Shown here: piece after piece, positions 6,085 to 12,216 of the stretch | Position numbering within the stretch: position 1 is the first letter of the stretch | Layout of the letters: each line of letters opens with the position of its first letter | Assembly (NCBI GenBank): GCA_016867695.1 | Contig: VGIY01000040.1 | Coordinates: 1-13,673 of the forward strand | Source: Candidatus Eiseniibacteriota bacterium | GTDB taxonomy: Bacteria; Eisenbacteria; RBG-16-71-46; CAIMUX01; WJJG01 | Direction: 5' to 3' | Length of the DNA: 13,673 bases | Notes under the pieces: generated by a model | What the model saw: only the letters and a program-made list of their open reading frames with translations | Databases searched by the model: none | What the model was told of the DNA's origin: nothing | Made by a program: the position numbers and the translations under genes

Positions 6085-6600
6085 ATGAGGGACGCACCGG
6101 CGGGCGCGCGACTCCTGTCGCCGCGGCTGGCTTCGCTGCTCCTCGTCGCCCTGCTCATCCTCTTCTGCGCCGGCACCCGGTGGGGCCGCACCTATCCGCG
6201 CTTCGCCGGCCGGAGCTGGCACGCGCTCGACTCGGGCCTGCGCGTGAGCGCCGAGGCGCGCCGCCGGGGCGTGCTCGATCAGACCTACCCCTTCCTGCTC
6301 TACCTGCGCGAGATGACCCCGCCGGGCGCGGTGATCCTGCTGCCGCCGCGCGAGTTCATCATCGCCGGGACCGGCGGCGGCTTCATTCCGCTGCTGGCCA
6401 GCCCCTCGAGCGCCTACAGCTTCATCTACCCGCGCATCCCGGTGCACTTCGGCGACCGTTCGCCGCACGGCGAGCGGATCGACTACATCCTGGTCTGGGA
6501 TCACTGGGGGCTGGAGTGGGTCGATCCGGAGGCCCCCCGTGACGAGGTCCATCGCTACCGGCTCTATCGCTGGCCACAGGGCGAGGGGGCGCCCCGATGA
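6085..6600 (+). CDS. Conserved-looking hypothetical protein with one N-terminal membrane helix
   Basis: 171-aa protein of unknown function. Residues 14-30 (ASLLLVALLILFCAG core) form one transmembrane helix or uncleaved signal anchor. The remaining 140 residues are probably periplasmic, with FLLYLREMTPPGAVILLPPR (75-94) and the final YRLYRWPQ. This resembles in style the soluble domain that follows the membrane part of GT-C glycosyltransferases, but I cannot assign a family. GGAGGGG (6075-6081) precedes the ATG. The stop overlaps the next start as ATGA (6597-6600), so the two products are probably made together and may work as one membrane complex. Confidence 0.78.
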   Translation: MRDAPAGARLLSPRLASLLLVALLILFCAGTRWGRTYPRFAGRSWHALDSGLRVSAEARRRGVLDQTYPFLLYLREMTPPGAVILLPPREFIIAGTGGGFIPLLASPSSAYSFIYPRIPVHFGDRSPHGERIDYILVWDHWGLEWVDPEAPRDEVHRYRLYRWPQGEGAPR

Positions 6601-8264
6601 GCCCCGAGACGCGAGGGCTGCCGGTGGGCCTGCTGCTGGGCCTCCTGGCGCTGGCGCTCCTGGGCGAGGGGGTCTTCCGTCTGCTGCGGCGCGCCCGGCT
6701 CCTGCGCGCGGCCGACCCCGCGGAGGCGGTCGGCTTGCGGATCCTCTGCGCGCTCGCCTCCGTGCCCTGGCTCTGCCTCGGGTCCGACCTGACCGGGATC
6801 CCGATCACGCGCGCCACGCTGCTCGGGAGCGCCGGCCTGCTCGCGCTGGCCGGCGCCGGCGCCGGGCGACTGGGGAAAAGCGCCTTCGGCGGCACGGAGC
6901 GGCATGGCCGGTCCGCGAACCCCGGACCGCGCGGGGCGAAGCGGCCCGCTGGCTCGACCCCCCCGCCGGAGCGGACAATCGCGGCGGCGGTGACGCGCGC
7001 GCGGACGCTCGCCGTCAGCCTCGCCCGCGCCGCGTGGCGGGCGCCCGCGGCGGCGCTCCTGACCCTCGCGGCGGCGAGCCTCGTCCTCTTCAGCCTCGTC
7101 CAGGTCGGCGTCTTCCCGCCGCGCGAGTACGACGCGCTGGTCGGCTACGATCTCGTCGGTAAGATCCTCGCCGAGGAAGGCCGCATCCGCTCGAGCGTCT
7201 TCACGAACCTGGACTTCAACGCCCAGTGCGTCTACCCGCCCTTCACCGCCACCAACCAGGGCTTCTGGTACCTCTTCCACCCGCCGATCCAGCGCCTCTG
7301 GGTGCCCCTGCTGGCGGCGGGATTCGCCCTCTGCTTCGGCTCCTGGGTGCGCCGGCGCACGGCGTCGCCCACCGCCGCGTCGCTGGCCGTTTTCCTCTCG
7401 CTGCTCGTGCCCGAGCTTGCCTTTCACCTGACCGTCGGGCAGACCGACCTGCCGAGCAAGGCCTACACGGCGCTCGGCCTCTTCGCCCTTGCCGATCGCC
7501 TGCGCGGGCGCGGCCGCCTGGCGACCGCCGCCCTCTGGCTGCTGGCGGCGTCGACGGCGCGCAGCGAGAACGTCCTCTTCGCCGCGGCGCTGGGGGCCGT
7601 CGGGGCCGCGGCGCTGCGCGGGCGCCGCCTGCGGGCGTTGCTCGTGCCCCTGCCCTCGGCCGCCTTCTTCGTGCTCTGGAATCTCTTCTTCGTGAACGGG
7701 CTGATCGGCTACGACCCCGGCGAGTACTTCCTGCGCTCGATACCGCTCGATCCGGGCCGGATGCTGCGCGTGTTCGGATACGCCTTCGCCGTCATCCTCG
7801 AGCCGGAGAACTTCGGGGAGCTGGCCTGGTTGATCGGGTTGACCGTCGGCCTGTGGGCTTGGGGACGGTACGGGCGAGCGGCGAGAGGAACCCGAGCGCG
7901 CCCCGCTGACGGGGGCGAGCCGACGGGACGCGAGTGGGAGTCGACGCCCGCGGGATCGCGCGGCGCCGCCGCGACGCCGCGTCTCCGGGGCGAGGACCTC
8001 GCCGGCACGCTGCTCCTGCTGCTGGCCGTGTCGTTCCTCCTCTACATGCCCTTCTTCTACCTCTGGAACGAGAGGCTCAATCCGATCTGGACGATGCACT
8101 TCACCTTCAAGCGCGGCTTCTTCCGCTTCATCCCCGGGCTGCTGGCGGCGTTCGTCGCCTTGCCTCCCGTGCTGGCGCTGCTGCGCCGCTGCGAGGAGGC
8201 CTCGCCGGCGGGAGCGGAGCCGATGGAGAGTTGGGAGGCCCGGCGCTCGCGGAGGAGTCGATGA
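6597..8264 (+). CDS. Polytopic membrane protein, GT-C glycosyltransferase-like
   Basis: 555-aa protein with roughly 12-14 hydrophobic segments (for example 9-30, 72-90, 150-172, 235-250, 262-280, 348-368, 408-424, 468-488, 508-530). After the helix ending near 172 comes PPREYDALVGYDLVGKILAE (174-193). This acidic segment at the start of a large extracytoplasmic loop resembles the acidic motif of GT-C/PMT-type glycosyltransferases that use polyprenyl-phosphate sugars. Two hydrophilic Arg/Gly/Pro-rich inserts (about 91-148 and 428-466) interrupt the helices and look like low-complexity expansions. Sugar and acceptor are unknown. It is joined to the previous gene by ATGA at 6597 and to the next by ATGA at 8261. 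The GT-C assignment is moderate; a polytopic membrane protein is certain. Confidence 0.75.
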   Translation: MSPETRGLPVGLLLGLLALALLGEGVFRLLRRARLLRAADPAEAVGLRILCALASVPWLCLGSDLTGIPITRATLLGSAGLLALAGAGAGRLGKSAFGGTERHGRSANPGPRGAKRPAGSTPPPERTIAAAVTRARTLAVSLARAAWRAPAAALLTLAAASLVLFSLVQVGVFPPREYDALVGYDLVGKILAEEGRIRSSVFTNLDFNAQCVYPPFTATNQGFWYLFHPPIQRLWVPLLAAGFALCFGSWVRRRTASPTAASLAVFLSLLVPELAFHLTVGQTDLPSKAYTALGLFALADRLRGRGRLATAALWLLAASTARSENVLFAAALGAVGAAALRGRRLRALLVPLPSAAFFVLWNLFFVNGLIGYDPGEYFLRSIPLDPGRMLRVFGYAFAVILEPENFGELAWLIGLTVGLWAWGRYGRAARGTRARPADGGEPTGREWESTPAGSRGAAATPRLRGEDLAGTLLLLLAVSFLLYMPFFYLWNERLNPIWTMHFTFKRGFFRFIPGLLAAFVALPPVLALLRRCEEASPAGAEPMESWEARRSRRSR

Positions 8265-8785
8265 CCGCATCCGGTCCCGGGTTCCCCGACGGGTCGACCC
8301 CCTTCGCGGGGCGCCCAGCCACGGCCTATGTCACCCGCGAGCTCCTCGCCCGGCTCTGCGAGCGGGCCGCGCGCCTGCCGCGCGGGCGAACGAACCACGA
8401 CTTCCACGACGCCGGCGACGGCTACCAGCGGCTGCTCAACGCCGCGCAGCCCGGCAGCTACATCCGCCCGCACCGCCACCGGGACCCCGGGAAGTCGGAG
8501 AGCTTCGTCGTGCTTCAGGGGGAGATCGCCTTCTTCCGCTTCGACGACGACGGGGGCGTGCTGGAAGCGCGCCGGCTCGGCCCGTCGCGCCCGGCGCTCG
8601 CCGTGGATCTGGCTCCCGGCGTCTGGCACTGCTTCCTGGCGCTGGCGCCCGATACGGTCGTCTTCGAGGGCAAGAACGGCCCCTACGATCCGGCCACGGA
8701 CAAGGAGTTCCCCGCCTGGGCCCCGGCGGAGGGCGACGCCTCGGCGGCGGCGTACATGGAGACGCTGCTGGCGCTGGCGAGGTGA
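8261..8785 (+). CDS. WbuC-family cupin-fold metalloprotein
   Basis: 174-aa product. YQRLLNAAQPGSYIRPHRHR (55-74), SESFVVLQGEIAFF (79-92), DLAPGVWHCFLAL (116-128) and the closing GPYDPATDKEF (140-150) are the WbuC cupin signature. H71, H73, E80 and H123 are the likely metal ligands. The family occurs in O-antigen and exopolysaccharide loci; its reaction is not established. The ATG at 8261 overlaps the stop of the GT-C-like gene and follows GGAGG (8251-8255) by five bases, favouring this start. Linkage to two membrane proteins supports a cell-surface polysaccharide or glycolipid role. Bases 8402-8486 recur as an 85-bp partial copy at 11828-11912. Confidence 0.88.
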   Translation: MTASGPGFPDGSTPFAGRPATAYVTRELLARLCERAARLPRGRTNHDFHDAGDGYQRLLNAAQPGSYIRPHRHRDPGKSESFVVLQGEIAFFRFDDDGGVLEARRLGPSRPALAVDLAPGVWHCFLALAPDTVVFEGKNGPYDPATDKEFPAWAPAEGDASAAAYMETLLALAR

Positions 8786-8804
8786 GGGCTGTCCGGCGCG
8801 AGCC

Positions 8805-8879
8805 TGTCCGTCCCGACCATTCCATCTGCGCGCTCGATGACCGGAGAGCGCGCAGGTGGGAGAGTCGGGACGGCGGACA
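8805..8879 (+). terminator. Long two-part hairpin between wbuC-like gene and perR-like gene
   Basis: TGTCCG (8805-8810) pairs with CGGACA (8874-8879). After a three-base bulge, TCCCGAC (8811-8817) pairs with GTCGGGA (8864-8870). An inner stem, TGCGCGCTC (8827-8835), pairs with GAGCGCGCA-equivalent bases 8846-8854, with A-T and G-C pairs throughout. It begins 20 bases after the wbuC-like stop and ends 35 bases before the perR promoter. There is no T-run. It probably ends or stabilises the upstream mRNA. Confidence 0.42.
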
Positions 8880-8913
8880 CGGAGCGCGCGGACTACGTGG
8901 CCACCGATTTCTC

Positions 8914-8942
8914 TTGACTGTTCCCAAAACTGGACATAGTCT
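8914..8942 (+). promoter_or_regulatory. perR promoter with overlapping dyad (probable autoregulatory operator)
   Basis: TTGACT (8914-8919) and TAGTCT (8937-8942) are 17 bases apart, in an AT-rich island amid GC-rich sequence. An alternative -10 is CATAGT (8935-8940). An imperfect dyad centred between 8928 and 8929 overlaps both boxes: GACT (8916-8919) pairs with AGTC (8938-8941) and CCA (8924-8926) with TGG (8931-8933). This is the usual layout for a self-regulated Fur-family gene, though it is not a textbook Fur or PerR box. Transcription would start at about 8949-8950, the ATG itself. Confidence 0.5.
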
Positions 8943-8949
8943 AGCTCGC

Positions 8950-9357
8950 ATGACGGATTCAGAAGTCGTCGAGCTCCTGCGCGCGCATGGGATTCGGCCT
9001 TCCGCACATCGGGTGGCCGTCGCCAGCTGTGTGCTGGGAAACGATACGCACCCGAGCGCAGAGACGGTCCTGCGGAAGGCCCGAGAGCGCCTGCCCGTCA
9101 TCTCCCGGGCAACGGTGTACAACACGCTGAACCTCTTGAACGAGAAGGGCCTCTTGCGCCAGCACCCGTTCGGAGCCGGGACGGTCTTCGACTCGAACGT
9201 CTCCAGGCACCACCATCTGATCGATGAGGAGACAGGGGAGATGCGGGACATCCCCTGGGAGAAGCTGTCGGTCTCCGGTCTTGAGTCGATCAAGGACGCG
9301 GAGATCACCGACTACATGATTGTGATTCGAGGGCGCTTCAAGAAGAGGAGAGCATGA
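8950..9357 (+). CDS. PerR-like Fur-family transcriptional regulator
   Basis: 135-aa DNA-binding repressor of the Fur superfamily. The winged-helix recognition segment is ISRATVYNTLNLLNEKGLL (51-69), preceded by HPSAETV (34-40). The PerR regulatory metal ligands of Bacillus subtilis (H37, D85, H91, H93, D104) line up with H34, D81, H87, H89 and D100. The Asp at the last position is PerR-like rather than Fur-like. The structural zinc site is missing: the two CxxC pairs are absent, D92 and T95 replace the first pair, and the only Cys is C27. The start at 8950 gives a normal N-terminus; the frame is open upstream to 8782, but that would read through the hairpin and promoter. No Shine-Dalgarno precedes the ATG. 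Next to katG, its target is very likely katG and itself. Confidence 0.88.
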   Translation: MTDSEVVELLRAHGIRPSAHRVAVASCVLGNDTHPSAETVLRKARERLPVISRATVYNTLNLLNEKGLLRQHPFGAGTVFDSNVSRHHHLIDEETGEMRDIPWEKLSVSGLESIKDAEITDYMIVIRGRFKKRRA

Positions 9358-9360
9358 TCA

Positions 9361-9449
9361 GTTCGGGAAGGGCGAGGCGCGTACGCTCCCGGAAGCGGAC
9401 GGCGCCCCATGCGCGTCGAAGCCCGCAGTCACCCCGAACGGTCCGCTTC
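9361..9449 (+). promoter_or_regulatory. katG leader with two crossing inverted repeats
   Basis: In the 120-bp perR-katG gap, GTTCGGG (9361-9367) can pair with CCCGAAC (9433-9439), and GAAGCGGAC (9392-9400) with GTCCGCTTC (9441-9449). The arms interleave, so the RNA could form a pseudoknot or switch between two folds just upstream of the katG ribosome site. No separate -35/-10 pair was seen for katG, so read-through from the perR promoter is likely. Confidence 0.35.
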
Positions 9450-9477
9450 GTGCCCCTAGCTTAGAGGAGGATGGAAG

Positions 9478-11664
9478 ATGAACGGAGAGAGCAAGTGCCC
9501 CGTCACGGGCAAGAAGGGCAAGGGCACGTCGAATCGCGACTGGTGGCCTCACCAGCTTAGCCTGGGCATCCTTCACCAGCACGCTTCGGCCTCCAATCCG
9601 CTGGGGCCCGACTTCAGCTATGCCGAGGAGTTCAAGAAGCTCGATCTGGCGGCCCTGAAGAAGGACCTCTACGCGCTGATGACCGACTCGCAGGAGTGGT
9701 GGCCCGCGGATTGGGGACACTACGGCGGCCTGTTCATCCGGATGGCCTGGCACAGCGCCGGCACCTATCGCATCTCCGACGGGCGTGGCGGCGGCGGTAC
9801 CGGCAACCAGCGCTTCGCGCCGCTCAACAGCTGGCCCGACAACGTCAACCTGGACAAGGCGCGCCGCCTGCTCTGGCCCATCAAACAGAAGTACGGCAAC
9901 AAGATCTCCTGGGCCGACCTCATGATCCTGGCCGGAAACTGCGCGCTGGAATCGATGGGCTTCAAGACCTTCGGCTTCGGGGGGGGGCGCGCGGACATCT
10001 GGCAGCCCGAAGAGGACATCTACTGGGGGAGCGAGCGCACTTGGCTGGGCGACGAGCGCTACAGCGGCGAGCGCCAGCTCGAGAACCCACTGGCCGCCGT
10101 GCAGATGGGGCTGATCTACGTGAACCCGGAAGGCCCGGGCGGCAATCCCGATCCCGTGGCTTCCGGCAAGGACGTGCGGGAGACCTTCGCCCGCATGGCC
10201 ATGAACGACGAGGAGACGGTGGCGCTCGTCGCGGGCGGACACACCTTCGGCAAGGCCCACGGCGCGGGCGACCCGGCATTGGTCGGTCCGGAGCCGGAAG
10301 CGGCTCCGCTGGAGGAGCAGGGCCTGGGCTGGATCAACCGTTTGGGGACCGGTAAGGGCGTCCATACCAACACGAGCGGGATCGAAGGCGCCTGGAAACC
10401 CCATCCCACCAAGTGGGACCAGGGCTACTTCGACATGCTGTTCGGCTACGAGTGGGAGCTGGTGAAGAGCCCGGCAGGCGCCTGGCAGTGGCTGGCGAAG
10501 GACGTCAGGCCGGAGCACATGATCCCGGACGCGCACGACCCGTCGAAGAAGCACCGGCCGATGATGACCACGGCCGACCTCTCCTTGCGATTCGATCCGC
10601 TCTACGAACCGATCGCGCGCCGCTTCCACAAGGACCCGAAGGCCTTCGCCGATGCCTTCGCCCGCGCCTGGTTCAAGCTGACCCATCGCGACATGGGGCC
10701 CAAGGTCCGCTACCTCGGCCCGGAAGTCCCGGCTATGGACCTGATCTGGCAAGACCCGGTCCCCGCCGTCGATCATGCCTTGATCGATGCGAAAGACATC
10801 GCCGAACTCAAGGCGAAGATCTTGGCCTCCGACCTCTCGGTGGCCCAGCTGGTCTCCACCGCCTGGGCCTCGGCTTCCACCTTCCGCGGTTCGGACAAGC
10901 GGGGAGGTGCCAACGGAGCGCGCGTTCGCCTCGCGCCCCAGAAGGACTGGGAAGTGAACCAGCCGGGAGAGCTGGCCAAGGTGCTTGCCGCGCTCGAGGA
11001 GATTCGGAAGGAGTTCAACGCCGCAGAGAAGGGGGGCAAGAAGGTCTCCCTGGCCGACCTGATCGTGCTGGGCGGCTCGGCGGCGGTGGAGGCGGCGGCC
11101 AAGGCAGGCGGCCACTCGGTGGAAGTGCCGTTCACCCCGGGCCGCATGGACGCCTCGCAGGAACAGACCGACGTCGAGTCTTTCGCCGTCCTGGAGCCCT
11201 TGGCCGACGGTTTCCGCAACTACCGGAAGAAGGGCTTCGCCGCGCCCGCCGAGCACATGCTGGTGGACAGAGCGCAGCTGCTGACCCTGAGCGCTCCCGA
11301 GATGACCGTGCTCGTCGGCGGCCTTCGCGTGCTCGGCGCCAACTTCGGCGGATCGAAGCACGGCGTGTTCACGACGCGCCTCGGCGCGCTGACCAATGAC
11401 TTCTTCGTCAACCTGCTCGACATGGGCATCGAGTGGAAGCCGACGTCCGATGCCGGACACATGTTCGCGGCCGTGGATCGCAAGACCGGAAGCCCGAAGT
11501 GGACGGGCACTCGCGTGGACCTGGTGTTCGGCTCGAACTCGCTGCTCCGCGCCTTGGCGGAGGTGTACGCCCAGGCGGACGCGGGAGAGAAGTTCGTGCG
11601 GGATTTCGCCCTGGCCTGGAACAAGGTGGTGAACCTGGACCGCTTCGACCTTCGCCGATCGTAG
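9478..11664 (+). CDS. katG: Catalase-peroxidase KatG
   Basis: Bifunctional haem catalase-peroxidase that removes hydrogen peroxide. The 728-aa product has the full two-domain family length and opens with the typical SKCPV segment. The distal haem triad R88, W91 and H92 lies in FIRMAWHSAGTYR. W91, Y214 (GLIYVNPEGP) and M240 (ARMAMNDEE) match the Trp-Tyr-Met crosslink needed for catalase activity. H255 (AGGHTFGKAHG) is the proximal haem ligand and W306 the proximal Trp. R404 (LTHRDMGP) matches the mobile Arg switch. The C-terminal, non-haem domain (about 430-728) is present and ends normally. AGAGGAGG (9463-9470) precedes the ATG by seven bases. It is 120 bp after the PerR-like gene, a classic regulator-target pair. 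Confidence 0.98.
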   Translation: MNGESKCPVTGKKGKGTSNRDWWPHQLSLGILHQHASASNPLGPDFSYAEEFKKLDLAALKKDLYALMTDSQEWWPADWGHYGGLFIRMAWHSAGTYRISDGRGGGGTGNQRFAPLNSWPDNVNLDKARRLLWPIKQKYGNKISWADLMILAGNCALESMGFKTFGFGGGRADIWQPEEDIYWGSERTWLGDERYSGERQLENPLAAVQMGLIYVNPEGPGGNPDPVASGKDVRETFARMAMNDEETVALVAGGHTFGKAHGAGDPALVGPEPEAAPLEEQGLGWINRLGTGKGVHTNTSGIEGAWKPHPTKWDQGYFDMLFGYEWELVKSPAGAWQWLAKDVRPEHMIPDAHDPSKKHRPMMTTADLSLRFDPLYEPIARRFHKDPKAFADAFARAWFKLTHRDMGPKVRYLGPEVPAMDLIWQDPVPAVDHALIDAKDIAELKAKILASDLSVAQLVSTAWASASTFRGSDKRGGANGARVRLAPQKDWEVNQPGELAKVLAALEEIRKEFNAAEKGGKKVSLADLIVLGGSAAVEAAAKAGGHSVEVPFTPGRMDASQEQTDVESFAVLEPLADGFRNYRKKGFAAPAEHMLVDRAQLLTLSAPEMTVLVGGLRVLGANFGGSKHGVFTTRLGALTNDFFVNLLDMGIEWKPTSDAGHMFAAVDRKTGSPKWTGTRVDLVFGSNSLLRALAEVYAQADAGEKFVRDFALAWNKVVNLDRFDLRRS

Positions 11665-11696
11665 GCGAGGCGTCCCCAGGGTTCGAGCGCGACGGA

Positions 11697-11718
11697 GCCG
11701 CCGCTCCGAGTCGGCGGC
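11697..11718 (+). terminator. Hairpin downstream of katG
   Basis: GCCGCCG (11697-11703) pairs with CGGCGGC (11712-11718) around an 8-base loop, 32 bases after the katG stop. There is no T-run, so termination is only suggested. Confidence 0.33.
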
Positions 11719-11827
11719 GAATTCCGGCGAAGTAGGAGGCATGCTCCCGGAAGACGGATCCCGTGTGCGGAGAGGTCATCGTTCCGGACCTGGCAACAGG
11801 GGTGCAGATCGTTTGGGATGAACACGC

Positions 11828-11912
11828 TTCAACGACGCCGGCGACGGCTACCAGCGCCTGCTCAACGCCGTGCAGCCCGGCAGCTACATCCGCCCGCACC
11901 GCCACCGCGACC
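11828..11912 (+). pseudogene. 85-bp fragment of a second wbuC-like gene (direct repeat of 8402-8486)
   Basis: This 85-bp segment matches 8402-8486 inside the intact WbuC-family gene at 81 of 85 positions without gaps. It reads FNDAGDGYQRLLNAVQPG then SYIRPHRHRD, keeping the metal-binding RPHRH. Two of the four differences are silent and two change residues (His to Asn, Ala to Val). An in-frame TGA at 11819-11821 lies just before it, and the rest of the cupin is missing on both sides, so it is a remnant. It may come from a partial duplication or from a paralogue; the high match at codon third positions favours a recent common origin. Confidence 0.85.
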
Positions 11913-11940
11913 TGTTGATCGGTCCACGTAGCGGAGGGGT

Positions 11941-12027
11941 CGGTGAGCCCCAGAGCGGGTTGGCGGACGACATCGTGCGGATGAGATAGCGAACCTCCGG
12001 AGGGATCGCAGGTCGGCCATGTTTCCC
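11941..12027 (-). pseudogene. Transposase remnant (integrase-core IS family)
   Basis: On the minus strand, 29 codons read GKHGRPAIPPEVRYLI then RTMSSANPLWGSP. This resembles the linker before the DDE integrase core in IS481/IS3-like transposases, typically GRPxxPxEVRxLIRxMSxxNPLWGAPRIHGEL. The match stops at WGSP, where the family would continue with RIHGEL. No catalytic DDE region or terminal inverted repeats were found. It lies 28 bases from the wbuC fragment. The remainder of 11665-12216 has no recognisable gene; other frames here give no further transposase parts. Confidence 0.58.
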
Positions 12028-12145
12028 CGGGCGGCAGGGCCGCGCCCAGCTGCGGGCGCAGCCTCTCCACGAGGGCGGGTCATGGCCTGGACGGAGGGCT
12101 GCTTCATGAGGCGCGGCACGCGGGGCTGAACCTCGGATCGCGCCC

Positions 12146-12185
12146 TTCGCCGGTCCGCGCGGCACAGGCCGCGCGAACCGGCGAA
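12146..12185 (-). terminator. 18-bp near-perfect hairpin after the leftward gene
   Basis: TTCGCCGGTCCGCGCGGC (12146-12163) pairs with GCCGCGCGAACCGGCGAA (12168-12185), with one mismatch and a four-base ACAG loop. It lies 31 bases beyond the stop codon of the leftward gene. There is no T-run in either direction, but its strength and position favour a transcript end. Confidence 0.55.
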
Positions 12186-12216
12186 TGTCCCAGCCCCGCT
12201 CTCTTGTGGTCTGCCC

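Noticed and set aside
6564..8270. A 568-codon minus-strand frame opposite the GT-C-like gene
   Set aside because: Low-complexity Arg/Gln/Glu/Gly product, fully antisense to a coherent membrane protein, with no ribosome site or domain.
9358..11742. A 794-codon open frame on the minus strand opposite katG
   Set aside because: It mirrors the well-matched katG codons and is rich in Arg, Gly, His and Val with no domain; long antisense frames are expected where third positions are mostly G or C.
9385..11753. An 11-base word, GCTCCCGGAAG, on both sides of katG (9385-9395 and 11743-11753)
   Set aside because: Too short and the flanks diverge, so it cannot be taken as a target-site duplication or attachment site.
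11741..11821. 26-codon ORF after GGAGG downstream of katG
   Set aside because: Spacing to the ATG is one base, the composition is Arg/Gly-rich, and it ends in the debris region; no support as a gene.
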